Part shown: piece after piece, positions 7,243 to 14,815 of the stretch
Position numbering within the stretch: the first letter of the stretch is position 1
How the letters are laid out: each line of letters opens with the position of its first letter
NCBI GenBank assembly: GCA_001775255.1
Contig: MFCJ01000118.1
Span: forward strand, 16,936-37,445
Length of the DNA stretch: 20,510 nt
Direction of reading: 5' to 3'
DNA from: Candidatus Dadabacteria bacterium RIFCSPHIGHO2_12_FULL_53_21
Lineage (GTDB): Bacteria; Desulfobacterota_D; UBA1144; Nemesobacterales; UBA2774
Notes under the pieces: generated by a model
The model's database searches: none
What the model saw: the letters and a program-made list of their open reading frames with translations, nothing else
What the model was told of the DNA's origin: nothing
Program-made: the position numbers and the translations under genes

Positions 7243-8228
7243 ATGACCTCGAGTGTCTTGAGCTTGGAAATCTCGCCTAACGCGATGAGCGTATCCCCGG
7301 ATTCGATCACTGTCCTCGACGTCGGGTTGAAATGCATCGTGCCGTCCGGTTTTTTTACGGCGGCTATGATAATCCCGAGGTCTTTCCCGATGCCCGTCGC
7401 TTCGAGCGTCTTTCCGCTGAGCACGGAGCCCGGGAGTATCTCCACCTCCTCGAGCTGGATCTCGAGGTTCCCCGCCGTAGTCGCGTATTCTATGAAATCC
7501 ACCACGGCCGGCTTGAGGATCATGTTGGCTATCCTCATCCCTCCCGCGTGATACGGGGATACGACCCTGTCGGCGCCCGCCCTGAGTATCTTCTTCTCCG
7601 AGCTTTCGTCCCCCGCCCTCGTGTAGATGAGCAGGTCGGGGTTGAGCCCGCGCGCGCTGAGTACGACGTACAGGTTCTCGGCGTCCGTAGCGAGGACGGA
7701 AATGAGACCGTACGCCCTCTCTATCCCGGCCTTAATCAGCACGTCGTCCCTCGTGGCGTCACCCTCGATAATAACCAGGTCTTCCTTATCGGCCGTATCG
7801 ACCGGCTCCTTCTCTATCGCGATGATATCTTTGCCCTTTGACGCGAGCTCCTTAACCACGGTCTTCCCCATCCTTCCGTAGCCGCAAACTATGTAATGGT
7901 TTTTCAGTTCTTTTATTTTCCTTTCCAATCTGGACCTCCCGATTATCTGTGTCAGTTCTCCTTCGAGCACTATCTTCGCGAGGGCGCTCAAGAGATAGAG
8001 TATCGTCCCCACGCCCAGCGTAAGGAGCACTATCGTAAATACCTCACCGGCGGGTGTGAGGTCGTGCACCTCCCCGTACCCGACCGTGGTGAGGGTCGTC
8101 ACGGTCATGAAGAGGGAGTCCATGAAATTCCACCCCTCTACTACCATGTAGCCGATAGTGCCGAACGTGTTGATGAGGAATATCAGTAATATGGGAATGA
8201 AGAGCTTGTTTCTGATCGCCGAAAACAT
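7230..8228 (-). CDS. Two-TM potassium channel with RCK (TrkA-N/TrkA-C) domain
   Basis: The 332-aa MthK-like channel subunit has TM1 (about 9-29), a pore helix, selectivity filter TVGYG (48-52), TM2 (about 62-84), an RCK/TrkA-N Rossmann domain from about 110 with the nucleotide-binding loop GYGRMG (116-121), and a TrkA-C domain (about 250-330). It should form a tetrameric inner-membrane K+ channel gated by cytoplasmic ligand (Ca2+ or nucleotide in characterised relatives). The ATG start is preceded by GGAG at a 5-base distance. It is the last gene of the Hsp20-led operon, 33 bp after a USP gene. With the Ca2+-type ATPase in the neighbouring operon it suggests control of ion gradients during stress. 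Confidence 0.94.
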   Translation of the reverse strand: MFSAIRNKLFIPILLIFLINTFGTIGYMVVEGWNFMDSLFMTVTTLTTVGYGEVHDLTPAGEVFTIVLLTLGVGTILYLLSALAKIVLEGELTQIIGRSRLERKIKELKNHYIVCGYGRMGKTVVKELASKGKDIIAIEKEPVDTADKEDLVIIEGDATRDDVLIKAGIERAYGLISVLATDAENLYVVLSARGLNPDLLIYTRAGDESSEKKILRAGADRVVSPYHAGGMRIANMILKPAVVDFIEYATTAGNLEIQLEEVEILPGSVLSGKTLEATGIGKDLGIIIAAVKKPDGTMHFNPTSRTVIESGDTLIALGEISKLKTLEVMSGG

Positions 8229-8261
8229 CTTGCTCCGTAATACGTGATTTCTGGCTGCGGC

Positions 8262-9131
8262 CTAGACGGGCTTGACCGTGATAACGGGGCAGGGGGATTC
8301 CTGCACTACCCGCTCGGCGACGCTCCCGATGAAGTCCTCCCGCCTGAATTTATATCCGCCGTACGTATTCATGATTATGAGGTCGATATTTTTTTCCCTG
8401 GCGTAGTTGATGATCCCTATCCAGGCGTTCCGCGCCGTCTCCACTGCCGTTTCGACCCTGTCCTCGAGCTTCGCCTCCTCGACCTGCTCGGTGAGCTTGT
8501 TGTAGGCGTCCCCCCTCATGAGCTCGACGAGCTTGGGCGGGTATTTCCCTTCGCCCGTTGCGACGATGTTCAGGCTGTATATCTCGGCGTGGAGGTCCCT
8601 GGCAAGCGTGAGCGCGAGCTGGAGGTCCCTCGACATTATATTGTAGAGGTCCGTAGGGACGAGGATCCTCTTTATGGCCTTCTGCTGGCACTCGCGTCTT
8701 ACTATGAGCACCGGTATCCTCGAGCGCCTCAGCACCTTGAGTGCGGTCGCGCCCAGCAGGCTCCTCTCCTCGGCCCTTCCTTTTCCGAGGAGTATGAGGT
8801 CGGCGTTTTCCTCTTCGCCCGCCTCTATTATTTTCAGATAAGGCACGCCCTGGGTGATGCGGGTTCTGAAACGGAGCCCCTTCGCGGCGAGCTCCTCGGA
8901 AATGTTGTTGAGCCTGTCGCTGCCCTTCGATTCCTTTTCCTTTATCCAGTCGGCCAGCAGGTCGAGCTCCGGGCTCGGGAATTCGTCTATCGCGCGGACT
9001 TCGAAGTAGTCGGGGATGACGTAGAGACCTATGATCTCCGAGTCGAGAGGCCGGGCGATGTTCTCTGCGTAAGCGAGCGCGTCGACAGAGTCCTTTGAAC
9101 CGTCTGAAGCCCACACAATTTTCTTGATCAA
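8262..9131 (-). CDS. Universal stress protein, two UspA domains (class B), TTG start
   Basis: The 289-aa protein has two UspA domains (about 1-147 and 152-289). Domain 1 keeps the family scaffold but the nucleotide loop is altered: GKGR-x7-GA (G116, R119, G127), so the second Gly is Arg and two residues are missing. Domain 2 reads NTYG followed by ten residues and GS, one longer than the standard. ATP binding is thus doubtful. It is clearly closer to the USP at 10766-11629, sharing loop length, KYP-x-EL and EDFIGSVAE/KEFIGSVAE-type ends. The start is TTG (9131), supported by GGAGG 8 bases upstream. It sits between the cytochrome c and K+ channel genes in the same direction. Confidence 0.92.
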   Translation of the reverse strand: MIKKIVWASDGSKDSVDALAYAENIARPLDSEIIGLYVIPDYFEVRAIDEFPSPELDLLADWIKEKESKGSDRLNNISEELAAKGLRFRTRITQGVPYLKIIEAGEEENADLILLGKGRAEERSLLGATALKVLRRSRIPVLIVRRECQQKAIKRILVPTDLYNIMSRDLQLALTLARDLHAEIYSLNIVATGEGKYPPKLVELMRGDAYNKLTEQVEEAKLEDRVETAVETARNAWIGIINYAREKNIDLIIMNTYGGYKFRREDFIGSVAERVVQESPCPVITVKPV

Positions 9132-9227
9132 GCTGAGATCCTCCTTTCAGTCGCCGGATAGCGGATTATTTTAATCGATAAGATTGCGCATTGGAAACGC
9201 CGGAATCGTTTATATGATAATTCTACA

Positions 9228-9821
9228 TCATTCTCCGGATTTTTTACCGGGCAGCGGGACAGGTTTAGGGACAGCGTTTCTGACGGGGGCGACGGTCATG
9301 AGGTAGGCGAATATCGATTTCAGGTCTTCGTCCCCGAGCTTGCCGTAGTCCTGCCGGGGCATGGGTGGGAGAACGTCCCTCTTCAAGTCTATGTGCCTCC
9401 CTGTCCTGATGGTCTCCACGAATATCTCCTCCGTCCACTTCCCTATACCGGTCTCCGGGTCGGGCGTTATGTTCTTCGCGAATACGAGACCCCATGGCCC
9501 GGCCCACTCAGTCGTGTCGAGCGTGCCCAGGAACTCTATCCATTCCGGGGAGCCGATCTCGTTCGCGGGCAGACGGGGTATCTCCGCGTCCCGGGGGTGG
9601 CCGGAGAGCCTCCTCTTCATATCGGGCACGAGGCCTTCATTTGTTTCTACGAGCGGGGTGTGGCAGTAATCGCAGTTCCCTTCGATAACGAGCTGCTTTC
9701 CCCTGGCAATACGCTTGTCCGCCGGGGTTCCTGTCTCTTTTTCGGACGCAGAAGAGTAAAGCAGGGTCATTGCCGTAATGCATAGGATTGCCGCTATAAC
9801 GATAGTAACTCTTCCCGACAT
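9228..9821 (-). CDS. Exported monoheme c-type cytochrome
   Basis: The 197-aa protein has an N-terminal hydrophobic segment (about 4-23) that acts as a signal peptide or membrane anchor, then a heme-c motif CDYCH (C50, C53, H54). A likely distal ligand Met154 lies in LPPMPRQDY, followed by a helix (DEDLKSIFAYLMTV) typical of class I cytochromes that resemble alcohol-dehydrogenase or cbb3-type cytochrome subunits. The tail is Pro/Lys-rich. It acts in the periplasm as an electron carrier or donor subunit; its partner is not in the window. It lies within the USP operon, 15 bp after one USP gene and 96 bp before another. A redox protein in this position links the cluster to respiration. Confidence 0.9.
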   Translation of the reverse strand: MSGRVTIVIAAILCITAMTLLYSSASEKETGTPADKRIARGKQLVIEGNCDYCHTPLVETNEGLVPDMKRRLSGHPRDAEIPRLPANEIGSPEWIEFLGTLDTTEWAGPWGLVFAKNITPDPETGIGKWTEEIFVETIRTGRHIDLKRDVLPPMPRQDYGKLGDEDLKSIFAYLMTVAPVRNAVPKPVPLPGKKSGE

Positions 9822-9836
9822 GCGCTTCTCACTCCC

Positions 9837-10736
9837 TCAGGGCTTTAACGCGAGGACCGGGCAGCGGGCTTCCCGGATGATCTTTTCGGTTTCACTGCCG
9901 AGTATGATCCTCTCAAGACCCCTTCTGCCGTGCGTGGTTATCGCGATCAGGTCAAACCCGTTCTCGTCCGCGTAGTCGGTAACGGTGAGGGCGGGGCTTA
10001 CGCCGGTCAGCACCCGCGTTTCAATCCCGGCCTCGGGCGCGCCCTTGTTATCCCTATAGTAGCGGTCTTTCACGGCGTCCACCCTGAGCCTGAGCTCTTT
10101 TGCGGAATGCCCCGACAGCTCGTCGACTAAATCCGGGCTTAATTCATAGACGTTTGCATCGATCCAGAATACGTATACGACGGTCACGGAAGCCCCGAGC
10201 TTCCCGGCGAGCCCCAGCGCGTACGTGAGGGAGGAATCAGCGGTGTCCGAGATATCGAGCGGAACGAGTATTTTTTTTATGTCGTATTCAGTTTTTTCGT
10301 CCTCGGTCTTGACCGAGAGGACGGGGACGGGTGAATTCCTCAGCACCTTGAGTGTATTGCTCCCGAGCAGCGCGCTCCCGATGAGTCCGTGGCCTTTCTT
10401 GCCCATGACTATGAGCCCGGCCTCGTCGGCCTTTGCCTTCTCGATGATCCAGTCGACGACGCTCCCCCTGACGACCTCGGTCGAGAACCTGACCCCCGGG
10501 TTTTCGGTTTCTATGCGATTGAATTCCTCACCGAACCTCGCCTCTGTATCTTTGACTATATCCATTATCACTGTTTCGTAGCTCGGATAGAGGTCCGTTA
10601 CCGGTATCTGTATCTGGCTCACGTGGAGGCAGATTATCTCGGAGCCGTATATACGGGCGAGGTAGAGTGCGAGCCTGAGTGATTCCCCGGATTCCTTCGA
10701 GCCGTCTGTCGGCCAGAGTATTTTATTTATATTCAT
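9837..10736 (-). CDS. Universal stress protein, two UspA domains (class A)
   Basis: The 299-aa protein has two UspA domains (about 1-143 and 153-299). Domain 1 has the complete ATP motif G-x2-G-x9-G-S (G112, G115, G125, S126; MGKKGHGLIG). Domain 2 reads TTHG-x9-GS, with the first Gly replaced by Thr. It is the close sibling of the USP at 5240-6148 (shared MGKxGHGLI, VRG/LKG loop, KILVPLD/SIVVPID and DLI-x-I-x-THxRxGL). It is transcribed between the class B USP (29 bp upstream) and the cytochrome c gene (15 bp downstream). The ATG start giving MNINKILWPTDGS fits the family N-terminus. Confidence 0.93.
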   Translation of the reverse strand: MNINKILWPTDGSKESGESLRLALYLARIYGSEIICLHVSQIQIPVTDLYPSYETVIMDIVKDTEARFGEEFNRIETENPGVRFSTEVVRGSVVDWIIEKAKADEAGLIVMGKKGHGLIGSALLGSNTLKVLRNSPVPVLSVKTEDEKTEYDIKKILVPLDISDTADSSLTYALGLAGKLGASVTVVYVFWIDANVYELSPDLVDELSGHSAKELRLRVDAVKDRYYRDNKGAPEAGIETRVLTGVSPALTVTDYADENGFDLIAITTHGRRGLERIILGSETEKIIREARCPVLALKP

Positions 10737-10765
10737 TTCATGTCAATTCGAGGGCCGCAGGTCCG

Positions 10766-11629
10766 TCATGGGGTCATGGTTATCACCGGGCAGTGCGCCT
10801 CCTGTATCACCTTCTCCGCGACGCTCCCGATGAATTCCTTTTTAAATCTGCCGCCCCCGTAAGTCATTATAACTATTAAATCAGCTTTTTTCTCAAATGC
10901 AAAGTCGACGATTCCCCGCCACCCGTTGGGCGCGATTACGGTGTTGATTATGAGGTCGTCCTTGAGTCTCGTCGAGCCCACGGTCTCCTTGAGCTCCCTG
11001 TGTGCGAAACCCCTCAGCTGCTCGGCAAGCTCGGACGGGTATTTCTGGTACCCCGTCTCGACGACGTTCGCCACGTGTACGGTCGAGCCGAATGCGGCGG
11101 CGAGATCGACCGCGTAGTCGAAGCTCTTTCCGAGTCCGTGCGAGAGGTCGACCGGGACTATGATTCTTTTAAATCCCCCCTTGAACTTGTCCCCCCTGGC
11201 CGTCAGCACCGGGACCCTCGAAGACCGGAGCACCTTGAGGGCCGTGCCCCCGAGTATCGTCTTCTCCACGGACCTGCCCCTTCCGAGGGCAATCAGGTCG
11301 GCGTCATGCTTTACGGCAAAATTCGCAATCGCCTTCGCGGGTATGCCCTTCATTATTTCGTATTCGAAGTTCGTCCCCTTTTTAGAGAGGTCGCGCCTGA
11401 ACTTTTCCATCGAGTCCTTCCTCGCGGTAATCAGGTTGAGGTCGACCCAGTCGCGGAACTTCGTTTTCTCGGCGGGAGGAAATAGGTTTACGACGTTGTA
11501 GTAATCGGGGATAACGGAAATGCCGACAATGCGGGATTTAAATTTGAGAGACAGCGCTTCCGCGATTTTCAGGGCCTGCGCGGAATCTCCCGTCCCGTCG
11601 GCTCCCCAGACGATTTTATTTATTTTCAC
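10766..11629 (-). CDS. Universal stress protein, two UspA domains (class B), GTG start
   Basis: The 287-aa protein has two UspA domains. The start was set at the GTG giving VKINKIVWGADG: GAGGAGG lies just upstream, and residue numbers of the nucleotide loop (G116, R119, G127) then coincide exactly with the class B sibling at 8262-9131. An in-frame ATG at 11695 would add 22 residues with no counterpart in the sibling. Domain 1 loop is GRGR-x7-GG, lacking the second Gly and two residues of the ATP motif. Domain 2 ends GGGRFKKEFIGSVAEKV. It is the second gene of the operon, 71 bp after the Hsp20 gene. Confidence 0.9.
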   Translation of the reverse strand: MKINKIVWGADGTGDSAQALKIAEALSLKFKSRIVGISVIPDYYNVVNLFPPAEKTKFRDWVDLNLITARKDSMEKFRRDLSKKGTNFEYEIMKGIPAKAIANFAVKHDADLIALGRGRSVEKTILGGTALKVLRSSRVPVLTARGDKFKGGFKRIIVPVDLSHGLGKSFDYAVDLAAAFGSTVHVANVVETGYQKYPSELAEQLRGFAHRELKETVGSTRLKDDLIINTVIAPNGWRGIVDFAFEKKADLIVIMTYGGGRFKKEFIGSVAEKVIQEAHCPVITMTP

Positions 11630-11700
11630 TTTGGGCCTCCTCGAGTACTCTGACCGGGCGGGGGCCTCCCCAGCGTGGCTCCCGCACTCACTCATGGCTT

Positions 11701-12156
11701 CTACTTTATATCGACCTTGATCTCTTTAGGCTTCGATTCAGCTACTTTAGGAAGGTGGACTTCGAGTATGCCGTCCTTGAATTCAGCCGATATCTTGCCC
11801 TCTGCGACCTTTGCGGGGAGTGTCAGGGACCTGGAAAAGCTGCCGTACGATCTCTCCGAATAGTAATAGTCCTCTTCCTTGACCTCTTCTTCCTTTTTCA
11901 TTTCCCCCTTGATCGTCAGCACGTTGTCGGATACCGAGATCTTTATGTTCTTCTTGTCTATCCCCGGCACCTCCGCCTTGACGACTATCTCTTCCGCCTT
12001 GTCGAACATATCCACAGCCGGCCATACCGCCTCGACTTCAGTCATCCACTTAAACCTGGGGAATCTCCTCAGAAATCTGGACGGCAAATTTTCCTCGAAC
12101 ATATCCTCGAAAAACTTCTCCATGCCCTTCGTTGGTTCCCATCTTTTTAGCGCCAT
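11701..12156 (-). CDS. Small heat-shock protein, Hsp20 / alpha-crystallin family
   Basis: The 151-aa chaperone has an N-terminal arm rich in Phe/Arg/Trp (FFEDMFEENLPSRFLRRFPR), an alpha-crystallin domain at about 43-140 (VDMFDKAEEIVVKAEVPGI through DGILEVHLPKV), and an I-x-V-x-I-like C-terminal end (EIKVDIK). It should form oligomers that hold unfolded proteins in the cytoplasm without ATP. It is the first gene of a six-gene minus-strand unit. A sigma-54 promoter lies just upstream, with predicted start about 12186 and a 30-nt leader carrying AGGAGG. The context mirrors HspX (Rv2031c) among USP genes in M. tuberculosis. Confidence 0.95.
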   Translation of the reverse strand: MALKRWEPTKGMEKFFEDMFEENLPSRFLRRFPRFKWMTEVEAVWPAVDMFDKAEEIVVKAEVPGIDKKNIKISVSDNVLTIKGEMKKEEEVKEEDYYYSERSYGSFSRSLTLPAKVAEGKISAEFKDGILEVHLPKVAESKPKEIKVDIK

Positions 12157-12197
12157 GATACCTGCCCTCCTGAAGCGTATTTGATATAATTAAAGGA

Positions 12198-12212
12198 GCA
12201 ATATTCGTGCCG
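12198..12212 (-). promoter_or_regulatory. Sigma-54 promoter for the Hsp20-USP-cytochrome-channel operon
   Basis: On the minus strand CGGCACGAATATTGCT matches TGGCACG-N4-TTGC(A/T) except for the first base, with 10 bp between GG and GC. The predicted start is about 12186, 30 bases before the Hsp20 ATG. Confidence 0.75.
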
Positions 12213-12285
12213 TATAAGAACTTTTGAATGTTTAGGGTACAATAGCGAATATATCTAAAATTACGGCTATAATTATCAATGTCCG

Positions 12286-12304
12286 CTGTAAGATATTTTG
12301 ACAG
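12286..12304. promoter_or_regulatory. Candidate activator site upstream of the Hsp20 operon
   Basis: CTGTAAGATATTTTGACAG is an inverted repeat (CTGT/ACAG) matching 13 of 19 positions of the core at 6831-6849, including CTGT and TGACA. Its centre lies about 109 bp upstream of the predicted Hsp20 transcription start. It overlaps a TTGACA (12298-12303) that might instead be a sigma-70 -35 element for the plus-strand adaptor gene, although no well-spaced -10 follows. Confidence 0.4.
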
Positions 12305-12443
12305 TTATGACGGATTTGATTTTTTATAAAGAATTCCGAGCCGACGGGGAATCCGGCGGGCGGTTAGCCTGAAAATCATTATTTTCGTCCTTACACGTGA
12401 ATCTTTCGATGATCAAACGATTACCAAATCCCCGGGTGACTAA

Positions 12444-13565
12444 ATGAACAGAAGGTACATTTTTATCCTAGTTTCAATCGCAGCCGCAGCCCTGCTCGCG
12501 TACCTGTTCTTCATTCCGAAGGGCGACGGAACGAACGAGACCGCGAAGGTCGAGAAAAAGAGGTACGTCAAGTCCGTCTACGCATCCGGATACGTGGACA
12601 GCGTGAACAAGGTGCAGATAAAACCCGAAGTCTCCGGCTATATCGACCGTATTAACGTTAAAGAAGGGGACAGGGTCCAAAAGGGTGAAGTGATCGCCAC
12701 GATAAAGAACGATAAATTGAAAGAACAGCTCCGGGAGATATCCGCCAAACGGGGGCTCATAGAAAACAGGATGAAAGAAGACTCCCCGTTCCTCAAGGCC
12801 CTCAAGGACGAGATAGCGATATGGAAGATGAATACCGAGATAGAGGAGAGGAACTTCGAGCGGAGGGAGTCTCTCTTTCAGAAGGGGATTATTTCGAAGG
12901 AAGACTTCGACAAGGCGAAGCAGGGTCTCGAGGTGACGGAGAAGACCTACGCAAAGTCTCTCGAGGGCCTGAACGACCAGCTCGCTTCGCTAAAGTCCGA
13001 GCTGGAATCCCTCACCGCCTCCGAGCAGGCGGTCGTGCGCGAGATGGAGAAGCACGAGATAAAGTCCCCCGTGGACGGCGAGGTGCTGAGGAAGTTCGCC
13101 GAGGAAGGGGATTACGTCAACAGCGTGCTCAAGGACGACATCCTCTTTTCCATAGGCAACCCAGGGACGCTCGAGACCGTGCTGTCCGTCGACGAGGAAT
13201 TCATCCCGCTCATCAAGCCCGGCGAGAAGGTGCTCATAACCACCGACGCATATCCCGGCAAGGTGTTCGAGGGCAAAATCAGGGTCATAGAGAGGGAAAC
13301 CGACAGGGTATCGAGGACCGTCAAGGTCAAGGCCGACACCGATTATCCGCCGGACATACCCGTCGGGATCACCGTCGAGGCTAATATAGTCGTTACGGAC
13401 AGGGAGGGGCTCTTCATATCGAAGGAGGCCTATAAGGACGGATACATAGAGGTCGTCAGGGACGGCAAGAAAGTAAGGGTCCCTGTCGAGCCGGGGGCGG
13501 AGGAAGACAGCTATATCGAGATCAAGGACGGGGCCCCCGGGAGCGAGGAGACCCTGACCCGTTGA
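12444..13565 (+). CDS. Periplasmic adaptor (membrane fusion) protein, HlyD/MacA type
   Basis: The 373-aa protein has an N-terminal membrane anchor (about 5-24) and a first half-lipoyl segment (SGYIDRINVKEGDRVQKGEV, about 64-83). A long helical hairpin (about 90-205) is rich in Glu/Lys, followed by the second half-lipoyl segment (HEIKSPVDGEVLRKF, 204-218) and beta-barrel/membrane-proximal domains to about 345. It should bridge the inner-membrane transporter to an outer-membrane channel; no TolC-like gene is in the window. The TGA stop overlaps the start of the permease gene, so translation is probably coupled. The substrate is unknown. Confidence 0.92.
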   Translation: MNRRYIFILVSIAAAALLAYLFFIPKGDGTNETAKVEKKRYVKSVYASGYVDSVNKVQIKPEVSGYIDRINVKEGDRVQKGEVIATIKNDKLKEQLREISAKRGLIENRMKEDSPFLKALKDEIAIWKMNTEIEERNFERRESLFQKGIISKEDFDKAKQGLEVTEKTYAKSLEGLNDQLASLKSELESLTASEQAVVREMEKHEIKSPVDGEVLRKFAEEGDYVNSVLKDDILFSIGNPGTLETVLSVDEEFIPLIKPGEKVLITTDAYPGKVFEGKIRVIERETDRVSRTVKVKADTDYPPDIPVGITVEANIVVTDREGLFISKEAYKDGYIEVVRDGKKVRVPVEPGAEEDSYIEIKDGAPGSEETLTR

Positions 13566-14815
13566 GATCCATTCTGTTCATTGCGTTCAAGCTCCTCACC
13601 GAAAGAAAGAGGCAGGCGCTCGTCTCGACCATGGGCGTGGCGATAGGCGTCGCGGCGTTCATAGCCATGAGCTCCGTCATGAACGGGTTCCAGATCTACT
13701 TCATAAAGCAGGCAGTGGATATAAACGCCCATATAACCCTCAAGATAGAGGAAACGGACGACCCCGACAGGATACTCAAAGCGGTCTACGGCGAAGATAT
13801 CGTCGCCGATGTGCTCGGCTCGAAGCCGAAGGACCTGAAGGACAAGATAATCGGCTACAAGCATTACCTGGATAAATACGAAAATGACGACAGGTTCATC
13901 GGCATAGCCCCCCACCTTACGGGGCAGGCCATCCTCAACTACGGTACGAAGGAAAAGAGCGCGACGCTCATAGGCATCGAGCCTGCTCTCGAAAGGAGGG
14001 CGTCGGTAGTCGACGATTACATAGAGTTCGGGAACCTGGACAAGATAGTCACAGACAGGAACAGCATAATAATCGGAAAGCTCCTCGCGAGGGACCTCGG
14101 AATAAAGGAGCCGGGGAAGAAGGTGACGCTCGTATCGCCGAGCGGCGGCCTGTATACGCTCAAGGTGGTGGATTTTTTCAATTCGGGAATAACGAGCCTC
14201 GACCAGTCGAGGGTCTACATGAACCTCCGCACGCTCCAGGCGATACTCGATAAGCCCAACCAGGTGAACGAGCTGATAATCAGGGTGAAGGACGTCGATC
14301 AGGCGGAGAGCCTGGCCGCCGAGATTTCAGAAGAAACCGGGTACTACGCCGAGAGCTGGCAGAGGGCTTTCAGCAACTTCCTGCAGATATTCAAGATGCA
14401 GAACTGGATAACTTACATGATGGTGTTCGCCATACTGATAGTCTCCGCGTTCGGTATCTTCAACATAATGATGATGACCGTGCTCGAAAAGAAGAGGGAC
14501 ATAGCGATACTCAAGGCCATAGGGTACGAGGACGGCGAGATTACGAGGATATTCGTATTCCAGGGGCTCCTCGTCGGCCTCATAGGCGCACTCCTCGGGT
14601 GTCTCCTCGGCTATCTCATAGAGGTATGGCTCGCGTCTCTCAAGTTCGATCTTGTGGGCATAATCAGGGCGAGCGGGTTCGTGCTCGACAGGAGGCCCAG
14701 GTATTTCGTCCTCGGCTTCGTATTCGCCATGGTATTCGCCTTCTTCGCCTCGTTCTACCCGTCCTGGAGGGCGTCCCGCCTCTTCCCGGTCGATATATTC
14801 CGGTCAAGCGTATGA
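13562..14815 (+). CDS. ABC transporter permease, FtsX/MacB-LolC type, TTG start
   Basis: The 417-aa inner-membrane protein has TM1 (about 20-40), a periplasmic MacB_PCD-like domain (about 45-275), then three TM helices (about 282-305, 325-352, 378-400) in the FtsX arrangement, ending FPVDIFRSSV as is common for this family. The start is a TTG whose last two bases belong to the TGA of the adaptor gene (TTGA, four-base overlap); the N-terminus MRSILFIAFKLLTERKRQ is typical of the family. Such permeases do not form a pore through the membrane but drive substrate extraction or export mechanically. It works with the adaptor and with the ATPase encoded next. Confidence 0.93.
   Translation: MRSILFIAFKLLTERKRQALVSTMGVAIGVAAFIAMSSVMNGFQIYFIKQAVDINAHITLKIEETDDPDRILKAVYGEDIVADVLGSKPKDLKDKIIGYKHYLDKYENDDRFIGIAPHLTGQAILNYGTKEKSATLIGIEPALERRASVVDDYIEFGNLDKIVTDRNSIIIGKLLARDLGIKEPGKKVTLVSPSGGLYTLKVVDFFNSGITSLDQSRVYMNLRTLQAILDKPNQVNELIIRVKDVDQAESLAAEISEETGYYAESWQRAFSNFLQIFKMQNWITYMMVFAILIVSAFGIFNIMMMTVLEKKRDIAILKAIGYEDGEITRIFVFQGLLVGLIGALLGCLLGYLIEVWLASLKFDLVGIIRASGFVLDRRPRYFVLGFVFAMVFAFFASFYPSWRASRLFPVDIFRSSV

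Noticed and set aside
9180..9215. Sigma-54 promoter upstream of the class B USP at 8262-9131
   Set aside because: A GG-N10-GC pair exists on the minus strand, but the surrounding bases match the consensus poorly (no TGGCAC, ATGC in place of TTGC).
11630..11695. 22-residue N-terminal extension of the class B USP from the ATG at 11695
   Set aside because: The GTG at 11629 has GAGGAGG upstream and matches the sibling's N-terminus exactly; the extension has no counterpart.
12298..12325. Strong sigma-70 promoter for the adaptor gene
   Set aside because: TTGACA is perfect, but the nearest -10-like TATAAA lies 21 bases away, beyond the normal 16-18 spacing; kept only as a weak possibility.
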